Shown: piece after piece, positions 27,756 to 37,027 of the stretch
Layout: each line of letters begins with the position of its first letter
Position numbering within the stretch: position 1 is the stretch's first letter
Assembly: GCA_036392375.1 (NCBI GenBank)
Contig: DASVYC010000032.1
Location: forward strand, 1 to 41,791
Reading direction: 5' to 3'
Length of the DNA stretch: 41,791 bases
Origin: JAFEBO01 sp036392375
GTDB lineage: Bacteria > Planctomycetota > Phycisphaerae > Phycisphaerales > UBA1924
Notes under the pieces: model-generated
The model's input: only the letters and a program-made list of their open reading frames with translations
Databases searched by the model: none
What the model was told of the DNA's origin: nothing
Made by a program: the position numbers and the translations under genes

Positions 27756-28793
27756 TTACTTGATGCCGTCCTTGGCCGCGAGGAACTTGATCAAATCGAC
27801 GCAGCGGCTGGCGTAACCGGCCTCGTTGTCGTACCAGCTCACAACCTTAAAGAACCGCTTGTTGAGCTCGATGCCCGCCTTGGCGTCGTAGATCGACGAG
27901 CGGCGGTCGCCGACGAAGTCGCTGCTCACAACCTCTTCCTCGGTGTAGCCGAGGATGCCCTTCATCGATCCCTCGCTCGCGGCCTTCATCGCCGCGTTGA
28001 TCTCGGCAAGGCTCGTGTCCTTGCTGGTCTTGAAGGTGAGGTCCACCGCCGACACATCCGCCGTCGGCACGCGGAACGACATACCCGTCAGCTTGCCCTT
28101 GATCGCCGGGATCGCCAGACCCACGGCCTTGGCCGCGCCGGTGCTCGCGGGGATGATGTTCTGGTACGCGTTGCGTCCGCCACGCCAGTCCTTCTTCGAC
28201 GGGCCGTCCTGCGTGGGCTGCGTAGCCGTGGCGGCATGCACAGTCGTCATGAGGCCTTCTTCAAGACCGAAGTTGTCGACGATGACCTTGGTGATCGGCG
28301 CCAGGCAGTTGGTCGTGCACGACGCGTTGCTGACGACCGTGTGCTTGCTCGGGTCAAACGTCTCGTGGTTCACGCCAAGGACCAGCGTCGGCACCTGGGC
28401 CGGCTCGCTCTTGGTCGGGGCGCTGATGATCGTGCGCTTGGCACCCGCGGTGTTGTGCAGGTTGGCCTTCTCGAAGTCGGTGAACAGGCCGGTGGACTCG
28501 AGGACGTAGTTGACGCCCAGGTCCTTCCACGGCAGCTTGCCCGGGTCCTTCTCGGCCATCGTCTTGGTCGTGAAGCCGTTGACGGTGAACGAGTTCTCCG
28601 TCGCGCTGATGGTCGCGGGCTTGCCATTGAGCATGAACTGGCGGTGCATCGTGTCGTACTTCAGGAGGTACGCGAGGTTGTCCGCGGGAACCAGGTCATT
28701 CACCGCGACGAACTCGATGCCCTGCTCGGTGCCGATGCGGTAGACGAGGCGGCCGATGCGTCCGAAACCGTTGATGCCAACCCGGATTGCCAT
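27756..28793 (-). CDS. gapA: Glyceraldehyde-3-phosphate dehydrogenase, type I
   Basis: This glycolytic enzyme oxidises glyceraldehyde 3-phosphate to 1,3-bisphosphoglycerate with NAD+. The 345-residue protein carries the N-terminal INGFGRIGRLVYR motif, an acidic residue at the end of the second strand (VAVNDL, Asp33) that favours NAD+, the catalytic SNASCTTNCLAP (Cys159), and the C-terminal SWYDNEAGYASRCVDLI. ATG 28793 (MAIRVGING) is chosen over 28925 because it begins the conserved fold and has AAAGGA eight bases upstream. A terminator follows the gene. A tentative promoter (TTTGCA, 16 bases, TATTCG) lies upstream. Confidence 0.97.
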   Translation of the reverse strand: MAIRVGINGFGRIGRLVYRIGTEQGIEFVAVNDLVPADNLAYLLKYDTMHRQFMLNGKPATISATENSFTVNGFTTKTMAEKDPGKLPWKDLGVNYVLESTGLFTDFEKANLHNTAGAKRTIISAPTKSEPAQVPTLVLGVNHETFDPSKHTVVSNASCTTNCLAPITKVIVDNFGLEEGLMTTVHAATATQPTQDGPSKKDWRGGRNAYQNIIPASTGAAKAVGLAIPAIKGKLTGMSFRVPTADVSAVDLTFKTSKDTSLAEINAAMKAASEGSMKGILGYTEEEVVSSDFVGDRRSSIYDAKAGIELNKRFFKVVSWYDNEAGYASRCVDLIKFLAAKDGIK

Positions 28794-28827
28794 GGGTGTT
28801 GTCCTTTGCTCCCGGCGGCGAAGGGTG

Positions 28828-28855
28828 CGAATAGATGAGCGGCCGTCGGTGCAAA
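28828..28855 (-). promoter_or_regulatory. Candidate promoter of gapA
   Basis: On the minus strand TTTGCA (28855-28850) and TATTCG (28833-28828) are spaced 16 bases apart, giving a leader of about 30 bases containing the AAAGGA SD. Both boxes deviate from consensus. Confidence 0.35.
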
Positions 28856-28881
28856 ACCATAGTGAAGCGACGCGGGGCTTT

Positions 28882-29430
28882 CTAGTCTGTTCGCACTCTG
28901 CTCGGCATTCCAGTTCCCGCGTCACGCTGTTTCACCGCGGCACCCTGCGCTGCCCCGTCCAACAGCTTCCCTTTCGCGGCTCGATAGCGCTCCATGGAGC
29001 GGCCATCAAAGCGGCGCTTGAGCATCGCCACGCGTCTGCGAAGAGCCGGGTCCGCAGCCATCAGACTTGCGACGACATGAAAATCGTCGTGCTCGCTGCC
29101 GATGACGACCAACTGCACACCCAGCGGCGGCACGGATGCGTCATCCTGAAACGACGCGAAGCTTGCGTTTCGATCACTCTCGAGGTTTCGCGTGAACAAC
29201 GCCGACAGAGCGCGATCGGCGTCATCGAACCGCGACTTGTGAACGCGCACAACGATGTCGAGGTCGCCCTTGGTGGGGAGACCGCGCAACGCGGTCGCCC
29301 CGATGTGCAGGATCACCGCCCCGGGCACCCGCCGGGCGATGCGAAGACGCAGCCAGCGAAAGAGTCGCTCCGCGGCACGCGCCGCTGGCCGCGCTGGAAC
29401 CAGGGTGAGCAACTCCCTTTGCGTCGCCAT
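28882..29430 (-). CDS. GrpB-like nucleotidyltransferase-fold protein
   Basis: This 182-residue protein resembles the GrpB/UPF0157 family of the nucleotidyltransferase superfamily. HIGATALRGLPTKGDLDIVVRV matches the family's HxGSTA...DI pattern with a likely metal-binding acidic strand, and the C-terminal half (DPALRRRVAMLKRRFDGRSMERYRAAKGKLL) is the conserved charged helical part. The biochemical role of the family is not established. ATG 29430 overlaps closely with the recQ stop (TGACATG), so it is probably translated from the pyrC-recQ transcript. Members fused to dephospho-CoA kinase exist, but this one stands alone. Confidence 0.75.
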   Translation of the reverse strand: MATQRELLTLVPARPAARAAERLFRWLRLRIARRVPGAVILHIGATALRGLPTKGDLDIVVRVHKSRFDDADRALSALFTRNLESDRNASFASFQDDASVPPLGVQLVVIGSEHDDFHVVASLMAADPALRRRVAMLKRRFDGRSMERYRAAKGKLLDGAAQGAAVKQRDAGTGMPSRVRTD

Positions 29431-29431
29431 G

Positions 29432-31689
29432 TCAGGACCTCGCGTAGCTTGCGTGCCGCAGCGCGACCCGGATCGCGATGTAGGGAACCCTCCCACCGAG
29501 ATGGTCGAAGATCGGCTTCAAGCGGTCGGCGTTGAGGTTACGGGCGGTGGTCACCACCAACGCGGCCGTCTCGCGATCGACCCAGGGCGAGACGTCGTGC
29601 GGTGCGTGCTCCTCGATGTACTCCATGAGGTGCCCCTCGATCGTGCTCGGAGCAAGCCCGGTCACCGCCGCGACCTCCGGCACCGGTTTGCCTTCCGCAA
29701 ACAACGAGAAGGACCGGGTCTTGTTGACGGAGATCGCGCGCGGGCCACTGGCACCGTTGGCCGAGGGCGAAACCTTCGGGGGCGGTCGATTCCCCGTGAT
29801 GTTCGTTTCCAGATTTCGCTCGCGGCACACCTCCGCGATGGCCTTGGTGAACACCTCGCCGAACTCCGCGGCCTTACGCTCGCCGACGCCCTTCACGAAC
29901 CGGAATGCCGCGGCGGTGGTGGGTCGCACCCGCGACATGTCCTGCAGCGTCGCGTCGCCGAAGATGATGTACGCGGGCACGCCGCGTTCGGTCGCCAGCT
30001 CGCGCCGCAATTCGCGGAGACGCTCGAACACAAGAGTGTCAAACGGTGCGACCGCGGAATCGGCGGACGCGGCAGCCGTGGCCTCGACCGCGTGCATCGC
30101 CCGCAGTTCAACGGCACGCTCGCCCTTGAGTACTTTCAGCGACTCGTGGTTGAGCATCAGCGTCGGATACTGCCCGCGCTCGCGCTCCACCACACCCATG
30201 TCCACCATCTGATCGATGTAATTCACCAAGGCCGCGGCCGGAACGTCGCGAAGCAGTCCGAAGGTCGAGAGCTGCGCGTGCCCCCGCCGCACCACGTCGG
30301 CCGTGGCCTTGCCGCGGAGGATGTCCACGATGTACTTCCCCCCGTAGCTCTGCGGCATGTCCCGGTTCGGCCCGGACGCCCGCGCGATGCACGACAGGAT
30401 CTTCTGTGCGATCACGGTGGAATCCGGCACCGCGTCCGACTCGCTCAGACAGATGTCGCACGCCCCGCAGCCCGCCGGCGTCGGGGGCGCGTACTCCTGT
30501 CCGAAGTACTCCGACAGCGCCCGGTGTCGGCAACGCTGACCGCTGACCAATCGCTTCAGTTCTTCGATCAGGTCGATCGTGTGCGCCAGCACCTCGGGAT
30601 CGGTCTCCTGCTCAGCGGCCGATCGCTCCAGCAGCTCGCGGCATCACCCGCGGAATACAGCAGCAGGCACTCGGCGGGAAGCCCGTCCCGGCCGGCGCGA
30701 CCCGTTTCCTGCTGATACGACTCGACGCTCTTTGGCATCGCCGCGTGTACCACGCACCGAACGTTCGAGCGGTCGATGCCCATGCCGAACGCGACCGTCG
30801 CGACAACGACGTCGAGCCGTTCTTGCTTGAAGTGTTCCTGCACGCGCCTCCGAACGTCCGGGCTCAGGCCCGCGTGGTACGCCGCGGCCTTGATGTGACG
30901 CCGCTTGAGTTCATCCGCCAGCGACTCGGTGTCCTTGCGGCTGATGCAGTACACGATCGTCGCGCCCTCGCTGTGCCGCTGGATCGCGTCGATCGTCTGA
31001 CCCACCAGATCCATCCGCTGATGGACGCGGTAGGTCAGGTTGGGCCGGTCGAACACGCCCACCAGCATCGCCGGGTCGCGGAGCTCAAGCTGCTGCGCGA
31101 TGTCCTCCCGCACCCGCGGCGTCGCGGTCGCGGTGAGTGCCTGAATCGTGGCCTTTGGCAGACGCCGACGTACCTCGGCCAGACGCCGGTACTCGGGCCG
31201 AAAGTCGTGTCCCCACTGGCTGATGCAGTGGGCCTCGTCCACCGCGATACGGTTTACACCGAGCTCACCCAGCCGCTCGATGAACGAGCCGTTGAACAAC
31301 CGCTCCGGCGACGTGTACAACAGCCGCAGCTTGCCCGCCCGCAGATCGCTCCACACCTCCGCGGCCTCTTCGTCTGACTGGCTGCTGTTGAGAGCCGCGG
31401 CTGGGTACCCGATCAGGCGGAGTGCGTCGACCTGGTCCTTCATCAACGAGATCAACGGGCTGATCACGACGCACACCCCACCGGAGATCAGCGGCGGCAC
31501 CTGGTAACAGAGCGACTTGCCGCCACCGGTGGGCATGACGACCACACTGTCGCGCTTTGCGAGCGCCGCCGCGATCGCCTGCTCTTGCAGCGGGCGCACC
31601 GCGTCGAACCCCCAGTATTGCTTCAACGCATCCAGGACACCGCCGCGTGCGGCGTCGGAGAGCAGAATGTTGGATGACGGAGCGTGCAT
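29432..31689 (-). pseudogene. recQ: RecQ DNA helicase, interrupted by a frameshift
   Basis: RecQ is a 3'-5' DNA helicase in recombination repair. The first frame (31689 to about 30640) encodes the helicase core: MPTGGGKSLCYQ (Walker A, 52-63), DEAH 151-154, TATATPRVREDI and QQETGRAGRDG. A second frame (to 29432) continues with the zinc-binding CRHRALSEYF and CGACDIC cysteines, a winged-helix region, an HRDC domain (FERLRELRRELATERGVPAYIIF) and a C-terminal HTH_40-like domain. They join at 30635-30645: inserting one base restores about 752 continuous residues, and the total length is one base short of a multiple of three. This is either a recent inactivating deletion, a sequencing error or, less likely, programmed slippage. 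There is no slippery heptamer. Confidence 0.85.
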
Positions 31690-31696
31690 CGGGGCA

Positions 31697-33181
31697 TCAT
31701 GCGAGCGAGGGCTCGGAACAGCGATCGGCGAGCGAGTCATCCTGGTGCGCGAGCACGCCGCCGACGAGCGTCGCGACGGCCCGCCCGGTGAGCCTGCGCC
31801 CGCCGAAGGGCGTGTTCTTGCTCTTGCCCACCATCGCCGCCGGGTCGAGCGTCCATTTGGCCTTGGGATCAATGAGCGTGATGTCCGCCTTGCTTCCCTT
31901 CTGGATCGAACCCAGACCCAACGCGTCGAGCCCGCACAGGCGCGCCGGCTCGATGGTCATGAGCGCAATGAGCCGCGGCCACGAGATCGCGCCGCCCGCC
32001 ACCAGTGCCTCCGCGAAAAGCGGGAGTGCGGTCTCCAATCCCACCAATCCCATCGGTGCGTCCTCGAACGGCAGCGACTTCTCCTCCGCGCTGTGCGGCG
32101 CGTGGTCGGTGCCCAGCACCGTGATCGTCCCGTCCGCCACGCCCTTGATGAGCGCCGCGATGTCCGACTTTTCCCGCAGCGGCGGGTTCACCTTCGCGAG
32201 CGTGTTGTAGTCGTCGCACGCCTCGTGCGTCAGCAGCAAATGGTGGGGGGTCACTTCGCCCGTTACGGGCAGACCGTCCTTGCGGGCAAGCCGGATGATG
32301 TCCACCGACCCCGCGCTCGACAGATGCTGGGCGTGATAGCGGCATGGGGAGCGCAGGTGCCGCAGCAGCCGCACGTCCCGTTCGATGATGATCTCTTCCG
32401 CCATCCGCGGCCACCCGCCCAGCCCGAGCCGCGCCGACACCGTGCCCGCGTGCATTGCCGCACCCTGCGTGAGCGTGGGTTCCTGGCAGTGCTGCATGAA
32501 CGCCGAGCCGGTCTGCGCCACGGCCGCGAAGACGCGCGACATGACTCCCGCGTTCGCGATGCAGTCACCGTCATCGCTGAACGCCACCGCCCCCGCGCGA
32601 TGCATCAGCAGGATCTCCGCGATCTCCTTGCCCTCGCGTCCCTTCGTTCCCGCCGCTACCGGGAACACGCGGCAGCGCGCGGACAGATTCGCACGGTCGT
32701 AGACAAACCGCACCAGCTCGGGCGTGTCGATCGCCGGGCTCGTGTTGGGCATGCAGCACACGCTGGTGAAGCCGCCCACCGCCGCCGCGTGGGTGCCGGT
32801 TGCGATCGTCTCTTTGTGCTCGTGACCCGGCTCGCGCAGGTGCACGTGCGGGTCGATGAGCCCGGGGCTCACGATCAACCCCTCGGCGTCGATCTCGATG
32901 GCTCCCGCAGCGCTGAGTCGTTTGCTGCCCGACCCGATCTCCCGCACCTTGCCCCCCGCGACCAGGAGATCGCACACCCGATCGATCCGGCTGGCAGGGT
33001 CGATGACGCGTCCGCCGCGGATGAGGAACACGTCGCGAGCATCGCTCCGGCGCCGCGCGAGCACCGTGCGCTCCGCGGCGTCTAAAGCCCCGTGCGATCC
33101 CGCGACCTCCGTCGCAACCTCGGCGCTGTTTTTGCTCGAGTCGTGCTTGGTCTTCATCGGCTTGGGTTCACGCGGCGGCAT
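31697..33181 (-). CDS. pyrC: Dihydroorotase (type I)
   Basis: This enzyme cyclises carbamoyl aspartate to dihydroorotate in pyrimidine synthesis. The 494-residue amidohydrolase shows PGLIDPHVHLREPG with the zinc ligands His112 and His114, the GGFTSVCCMPNTSP block, HCQEPTL, GEVTPHHLLLT, NPPLREKSDI and the catalytic aspartate in GTDHAPHS, as in class I dihydroorotases. About 50 polar residues precede the usual start. They seem genuine because TATCCT lies six bases before ATG 33181. recQ follows after seven bases and grpB after that, forming an apparent three-gene transcript. No other pyr gene is nearby. Confidence 0.93.
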   Translation of the reverse strand: MPPREPKPMKTKHDSSKNSAEVATEVAGSHGALDAAERTVLARRRSDARDVFLIRGGRVIDPASRIDRVCDLLVAGGKVREIGSGSKRLSAAGAIEIDAEGLIVSPGLIDPHVHLREPGHEHKETIATGTHAAAVGGFTSVCCMPNTSPAIDTPELVRFVYDRANLSARCRVFPVAAGTKGREGKEIAEILLMHRAGAVAFSDDGDCIANAGVMSRVFAAVAQTGSAFMQHCQEPTLTQGAAMHAGTVSARLGLGGWPRMAEEIIIERDVRLLRHLRSPCRYHAQHLSSAGSVDIIRLARKDGLPVTGEVTPHHLLLTHEACDDYNTLAKVNPPLREKSDIAALIKGVADGTITVLGTDHAPHSAEEKSLPFEDAPMGLVGLETALPLFAEALVAGGAISWPRLIALMTIEPARLCGLDALGLGSIQKGSKADITLIDPKAKWTLDPAAMVGKSKNTPFGGRRLTGRAVATLVGGVLAHQDDSLADRCSEPSLA

Positions 33182-33187
33182 GGCCGG

Positions 33188-33193
33188 AGGATA
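33188..33193 (-). promoter_or_regulatory. Putative -10 box of pyrC (leaderless)
   Basis: TATCCT on the coding strand, then CCGGCC, then the pyrC ATG. It supports the upstream ATG 33181 over internal starts. Confidence 0.5.
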
Positions 33194-33352
33194 CCGCCGC
33201 GAACCATCGCCGGACGCCGCCCGGTCCGACCATCGCCGCGCGAAATCATGGCCGGAATGGTCGCGGCGAGAGAACGGGAAAGAGCCCGCCTATCCTCCTC
33301 TCCCGCCCACGGCATTGGGGCCGCGGCCGGGATCGGTTCCGCAGTATTCCTG

Positions 33353-33427
33353 CGGGGTGTAGCGCAGCTTGGTTAGCGCGCTTGACTGGGGGTCAAGAGG
33401 TCGGGGGTTCGAATCCCCCCACCCCGA
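33353..33427 (+). tRNA. tRNA-Pro (anticodon GGG)
   Basis: The cloverleaf folds cleanly: acceptor CGGGGTG / CACCCCG with discriminator A at 33427; D-arm around AGCGCAGCTTGGTTAGCGC; anticodon stem CTTGA / TCAAG with loop CTGGGGG giving anticodon GGG; T-arm GGGGG-TTCGAAT-CCCCC. CCA is not encoded. It decodes CCC (and CCU by wobble) and lies between pyrC (divergent) and the hybrid kinase gene. Confidence 0.96.
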
Positions 33428-33760
33428 TTCACGCTCGGTGTCGCAGCTCCAAACGTTGAGTTGCGTACGAGCCCTTTCCATCTGTTCGGTGGTTGGTGCC
33501 GGCATTCGCGCCCTAGCGAGGTCGCCGCGTCGCCGCATTTGCTGCAAATGGTGCGGACTGCGACTTCGACTCAGGACCTCGCGGATGGCCTGTGCGAGCC
33601 CTCAGTTTGCAGTCTTTTCGTACGTGATCACCCCGGGGCGTCCCTGCAGGTTGAGGGCACGCCGCAGGCCAATCTTGAGAACTCATCCGTATGAACACCC
33701 AGGGGCACGTATGCTGCGCTGGTCGGAAACAGTCTGGGTTCACAATCAGGGGTCTCCTCC
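33428..33760. other. Intergenic region between tRNA-Pro and the hybrid kinase gene
   Basis: I see no supported gene, terminator or repeat in these 333 bases. TATGCT at about 33710 could be a -10 for the kinase gene, but no -35 at proper distance was found. No SD precedes ATG 33761. Confidence 0.5.
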
Positions 33761-35824
33761 ATGACGGCTCAGAACGCTGACAGCGACTCGGGCGTCGAAG
33801 GGAAGAAGCCCGCTTCCGCAACCGGTGGCGCCTCAAACGTGCCGGTGCTCGCCGATGCCGATGCCGCGGACTGGCTGCGGGTCACGCTCTCCAGCATTGG
33901 CGACGGGGTGATCACGACCGATCGGCACGGGCGCGTGACCTTTCAGAATCCCGTCGCTCAAGCGCTCACGAGCTGGACCCAGGAGCAGTCGGTTGGCCAT
34001 GCCCTGGAGAAGGTCTTCCACATTGTCAATGAGGACTCCCGGGCTGAGGTGGAAAACCCCGCCATACGCGCCCTCCGCGACGGCGTGATCGTCGGGCTGG
34101 CCAACCACACCATTCTCATCTCGCGCGACGGGATGGAACGACCGATCGATGACAGCGCCGCGCCCATCCGCAACCGCCAGGGCCTCACGGCGGGAGCGGT
34201 CTTGGTGTTCCGCGATATCACCGAGCGACGCCGCACCGAGCGGGTGGTGCGTGACTCCGAGCTGCGCTACCGACGCCTGTTTCAGACCGCCAAGGACGGG
34301 ATCCTCATCCTGGATGCGGAGACCGGCAAGATCACGGACGCGAACTCGTTCATGGCCGCCCTCGTGGGGATCGACGCGCACGAGCTGATCGGCAAGGAGC
34401 TGCACGAGATCGGGTTGTTCGCCAACACCGAGGAAAGCAAGCGGGCTTTCCGCGAGCTGCAGGAGAACAAGTACATCCGCTTCGAGCACCTCCCGGTCCA
34501 GAAGCTCGGCGGCGGGGGCGGAGTGGTCGAGGTCGAGGTGGTCGCGAACGTCTACAAGGAAGACCAGCGGACAGTCGCCCAGTGCAACGTCCGGGACATC
34601 TCCGAGCGTGTCGCGATGGAGAGCAAGATCAAGCAGCAAGCCGAGGCCCTCGCGGAGGAGTCGCGCCGCAAGGACGAGTTCCTGGCCATGCTGAGCCACG
34701 AGCTCCGCAACCCGCTGGCGCCGATCCGCTCGGCGGTGCACGTGCTGCGGACCCAGGAGCGCGAGGGCAGCGAGAACATCCTCCAGCGGCAGGCTCACGA
34801 GATCATCGAGCGTCAGGTCGCCAACCTCACCAAGATCATCAGCGATCTCATGGAGGTGTCGAGAGTCGTGAGCGGCCGCATCCGCCTGCGATCCCAGACC
34901 GTCGATCTCAACGAGGTGGTGCGTCACGCGGTGGAGACGTCCGCCCCGCTCTTCGAGCGGCGCGGCCACCAGATGGTTCTCAATCTCTGCACCGATCAGA
35001 TCTGGGCCCACGCCGATCCCACCCGGCTGGAAGAGGTGTTCATCAATCTCCTCAACAACGCCGCCAAGTACACACCTGACGGCGGACGCATCGAGATCTG
35101 GTGCGAACACGTTCGGGGCTCCAACCACGCGCAGTTCCGCGTCCGCGACAACGGGGTCGGCATCGGAGAAGACATGCTCCGCGGCGGTCGTATCTTCGAC
35201 CTCTTCACGCAGGCCGATCGCTCCCTCGATCGCGCCGACGGAGGATTGGGGATCGGGCTCTCGCTCGCCCATCGCCTGGTTGAGCTCCACGGCGGCACCA
35301 TCGAAGCCCACAGCCCTCCGCGCGACGGCGCCAAGGGCGAAGGGGGAAGCGAGTTCATCGTCCGCCTGCCCATCGCCTCGGCACCGCTTTCGGAGACGCC
35401 CGCCATACAAGCCCCGGAGCCGAACTCGGGCGGCCTGCGCGTGCTCATCGTGGACGACAATCTGGACCTCGTGATGATGCTCTCCGCCACGCTGCGGCAG
35501 AAGGGGTACAGCGTTCAAACCGCGGTCACGGGGCCGGACGGTCTGGCGGTGGCCCGCCAGTGGCGCCCGGACGTTCTCCTGCTCGACATCGGGCTACCGG
35601 GTCTCGACGGGTATGAGGTCGCCCGGCGCCTCCGCCACGATCCGCACCTGGGAAGCGCCGGCAAGCAGATGCGTCTCATCGCACTCACCGGGTACGGCCG
35701 GGCCAGCGACGTCGCGCTGGCACGCGAGGCGGGCTTCGACGCCCACCTGGTCAAGCCACTCGACTTCCAGGATCTGGAGAAGCTGCTCTCGGCGCCGCGT
35801 GCCGAGATCGCCCCACTTGAATAA
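33761..35824 (+). CDS. Soluble hybrid sensor histidine kinase (PAS-PAS-HisKA-HATPase-REC)
   Basis: This 687-residue two-component protein has no membrane segments, so it senses a cytoplasmic signal. PAS domains lie at about 35-160 and 165-290. A HisKA helix with phospho-accepting His313 (AMLSHELRNPLAP) follows. The HATPase domain has N-box FINLLNNAAKYTPDGG (Asn432), G1 DNGVGIG and G2 GGLGIGLSLAH. The C-terminal receiver (558-680) has acidic pair Asp565/566, phospho-site Asp609 (LLLDIGLPG) and Lys665. Its stop codon overlaps the start of a stand-alone receiver protein, so the two are probably a phosphorelay pair. The start is not independently supported by an SD. Confidence 0.95.
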   Translation: MTAQNADSDSGVEGKKPASATGGASNVPVLADADAADWLRVTLSSIGDGVITTDRHGRVTFQNPVAQALTSWTQEQSVGHALEKVFHIVNEDSRAEVENPAIRALRDGVIVGLANHTILISRDGMERPIDDSAAPIRNRQGLTAGAVLVFRDITERRRTERVVRDSELRYRRLFQTAKDGILILDAETGKITDANSFMAALVGIDAHELIGKELHEIGLFANTEESKRAFRELQENKYIRFEHLPVQKLGGGGGVVEVEVVANVYKEDQRTVAQCNVRDISERVAMESKIKQQAEALAEESRRKDEFLAMLSHELRNPLAPIRSAVHVLRTQEREGSENILQRQAHEIIERQVANLTKIISDLMEVSRVVSGRIRLRSQTVDLNEVVRHAVETSAPLFERRGHQMVLNLCTDQIWAHADPTRLEEVFINLLNNAAKYTPDGGRIEIWCEHVRGSNHAQFRVRDNGVGIGEDMLRGGRIFDLFTQADRSLDRADGGLGIGLSLAHRLVELHGGTIEAHSPPRDGAKGEGGSEFIVRLPIASAPLSETPAIQAPEPNSGGLRVLIVDDNLDLVMMLSATLRQKGYSVQTAVTGPDGLAVARQWRPDVLLLDIGLPGLDGYEVARRLRHDPHLGSAGKQMRLIALTGYGRASDVALAREAGFDAHLVKPLDFQDLEKLLSAPRAEIAPLE

Positions 35825-36236
35825 CGCATCCACATCCCCGCCGATCATCCGCGTGCTGTGCGTTGATGACCTCGTGGATGTGACCGCCGCTCTGCGCATG
35901 ATCATCGGCACCGACCCATCGATGCTGTGCGTGGGATGTCTCTCCTCGGCGAACGACCTGGTTGCGGAGATCCTCGGTCGCCAGCCCCGACCCGACGTGG
36001 TGATCGTCGACGCCTCCATGCCCGGCCGCGACCCCTTGAGCGCGATCGCCGAGCTCGCGACGCGGTGCCCCGAGACCAGCGCCATCGTCTTCAGCGGCCA
36101 CGACGACGAGGCCTTCATCGACCGCGCGACCCGAGCCGGAGCGTGGTCGTGTGTCTCAAAGAGCAGCGATCCGAAGGCGATTCTCCAAGCCGTGCGCGAG
36201 GTGGTGGCGCGAGGACCACGCGCGGCTCCGCTCTGA
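35817..36236 (+). CDS. Stand-alone receiver (response regulator) protein
   Basis: This 139-residue single receiver domain has the acidic pair Asp17/18 (RVLCVDDLVDV), a phospho-acceptor Asp65 (VVIVDASMPG), the Thr/Ser position in IVFSGHDDE and a Lys in SCVSKSSD. After the receiver only a short tail (VVARGPRAAPL) remains, so there is no DNA-binding output domain; it resembles the receiver part of NarL-type regulators. The likely start is TTG 35817, which overlaps the kinase stop (TTGAATAA); GTG 35799 is an alternative. Tight overlap suggests co-translation with the hybrid kinase. It may pass phosphate to another protein. Confidence 0.85.
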   Translation: MNNASTSPPIIRVLCVDDLVDVTAALRMIIGTDPSMLCVGCLSSANDLVAEILGRQPRPDVVIVDASMPGRDPLSAIAELATRCPETSAIVFSGHDDEAFIDRATRAGAWSCVSKSSDPKAILQAVREVVARGPRAAPL

Positions 36237-36252
36237 TCCCGGCCCCACTGCA

Positions 36253-36903
36253 TCACTCCGAGTTTGCAAGCCGAGCCTCAAGCCCCCGCCGGACCGTTGG
36301 CCATTCGTCGTCCAGGATGCTGAAATGCACCCAGTCGCGCACCGCCGGCTCGGGACGCTCGGGAGTCGCCGGCATGATCCGCGCCTTGCGCAGTGTCCCC
36401 TCTCGCACCGCGCCCAGTTTCGTGATCGCCGCCTGGCTGTGCAGATTCGTGCCGTTGGTGGTGAGCTGCACACGGATCGCGGTGGGGGCGAGCGACTCGA
36501 ACGCGTGCCGCAGCATCAGGTACTTGATCTCGGGATTCACCCGCGTGCCGTGGAAGGGTCGGCCGATCCAGGTGCGGCCGATCTCGAGCCCGCGATGCTC
36601 CGGCTTGATGTCCATGTACGTCGTGCGTCCGATGATCCGCCCCGCCGCAAACCCGTTGCAGTGTGCCAGCAGCTGGATCGCAAACGCCACGCTCAGCGGG
36701 AGCGACAGCACCTTTTCAATCTCGGCTTCAAAGCCCCGAACCGACCACTCGCTGGGCGATTGCATGGTGTGGGTGAACAGCTTCGGGTCCGCGATCGCGT
36801 GCAGATCCCGTGCATGTTCCGTTGTCAGCGGCACCAGCCGCACCGTTGGCGCGAGCTCCGGTCTCGAGAGAGTCTGAGGGCTCACCCAGGCCTGTTCACT
36901 CAT
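36253..36903 (-). CDS. GNAT family N-acetyltransferase (RimJ/RimL-like)
   Basis: This 216-residue acetyl-CoA-dependent acetyltransferase contains VRLVPLTTEHARDL at the N-terminus, a central strand pair with IIGRTTYMDIKPEHRGLEIGRTWIGRPFHGTRVNPEIKYLMLRHAFE, and RVQLTTNGTNLHSQAAITKLGAVREGTLR. The last is the typical RimJ/RimL-type segment with NxxSxxAxxKLG-like spacing. Related proteins acetylate ribosomal proteins or small amines; the substrate here is unknown. It is convergent with the receiver gene (16 bases). The ATG sits six bases after TAGCAT, with TTGGGG 16 bases further upstream, and it has no SD. Confidence 0.88.
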   Translation of the reverse strand: MSEQAWVSPQTLSRPELAPTVRLVPLTTEHARDLHAIADPKLFTHTMQSPSEWSVRGFEAEIEKVLSLPLSVAFAIQLLAHCNGFAAGRIIGRTTYMDIKPEHRGLEIGRTWIGRPFHGTRVNPEIKYLMLRHAFESLAPTAIRVQLTTNGTNLHSQAAITKLGAVREGTLRKARIMPATPERPEPAVRDWVHFSILDDEWPTVRRGLEARLANSE

Positions 36904-36909
36904 GCCGCC

Positions 36910-36915
36910 ATGCTA
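36910..36915 (-). promoter_or_regulatory. Putative promoter -10 of the GNAT gene (leaderless)
   Basis: TAGCAT on the coding strand, six bases before the ATG at 36903, with TTGGGG 16 bases upstream. Confidence 0.5.
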
Positions 36916-36991
36916 TCAATCGACTCGAAGTCCCCAAGAGAACCCCGGCGGCGATGAAAACGTTGTCACCGTGACCCTTCAGCGTTTCTCA

Positions 36992-37020
36992 TTGACACCC
37001 CGATCCTCACCCCATAGACT
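36992..37020 (+). promoter_or_regulatory. Sigma70-type promoter of the methionine operon
   Basis: TTGACA (36992-36997), a 17-base spacer and TAGACT (37015-37020) form the best promoter in the window. Transcription would start at about 37027, directly at the first base of the riboswitch aptamer. Confidence 0.82.
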
Positions 37021-37027
37021 CTGCTCG

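Noticed and set aside
30560..30650. Programmed ribosomal frameshift in recQ
   Set aside because: No slippery heptamer or downstream stimulatory structure is evident; a simple deletion or sequencing error is the more economical explanation.
33345..33350. TATTCC as -10 box of the tRNA-Pro gene
   Set aside because: Only two bases separate it from the mature tRNA 5' end and no -35 was found, so the tRNA promoter remains unplaced.
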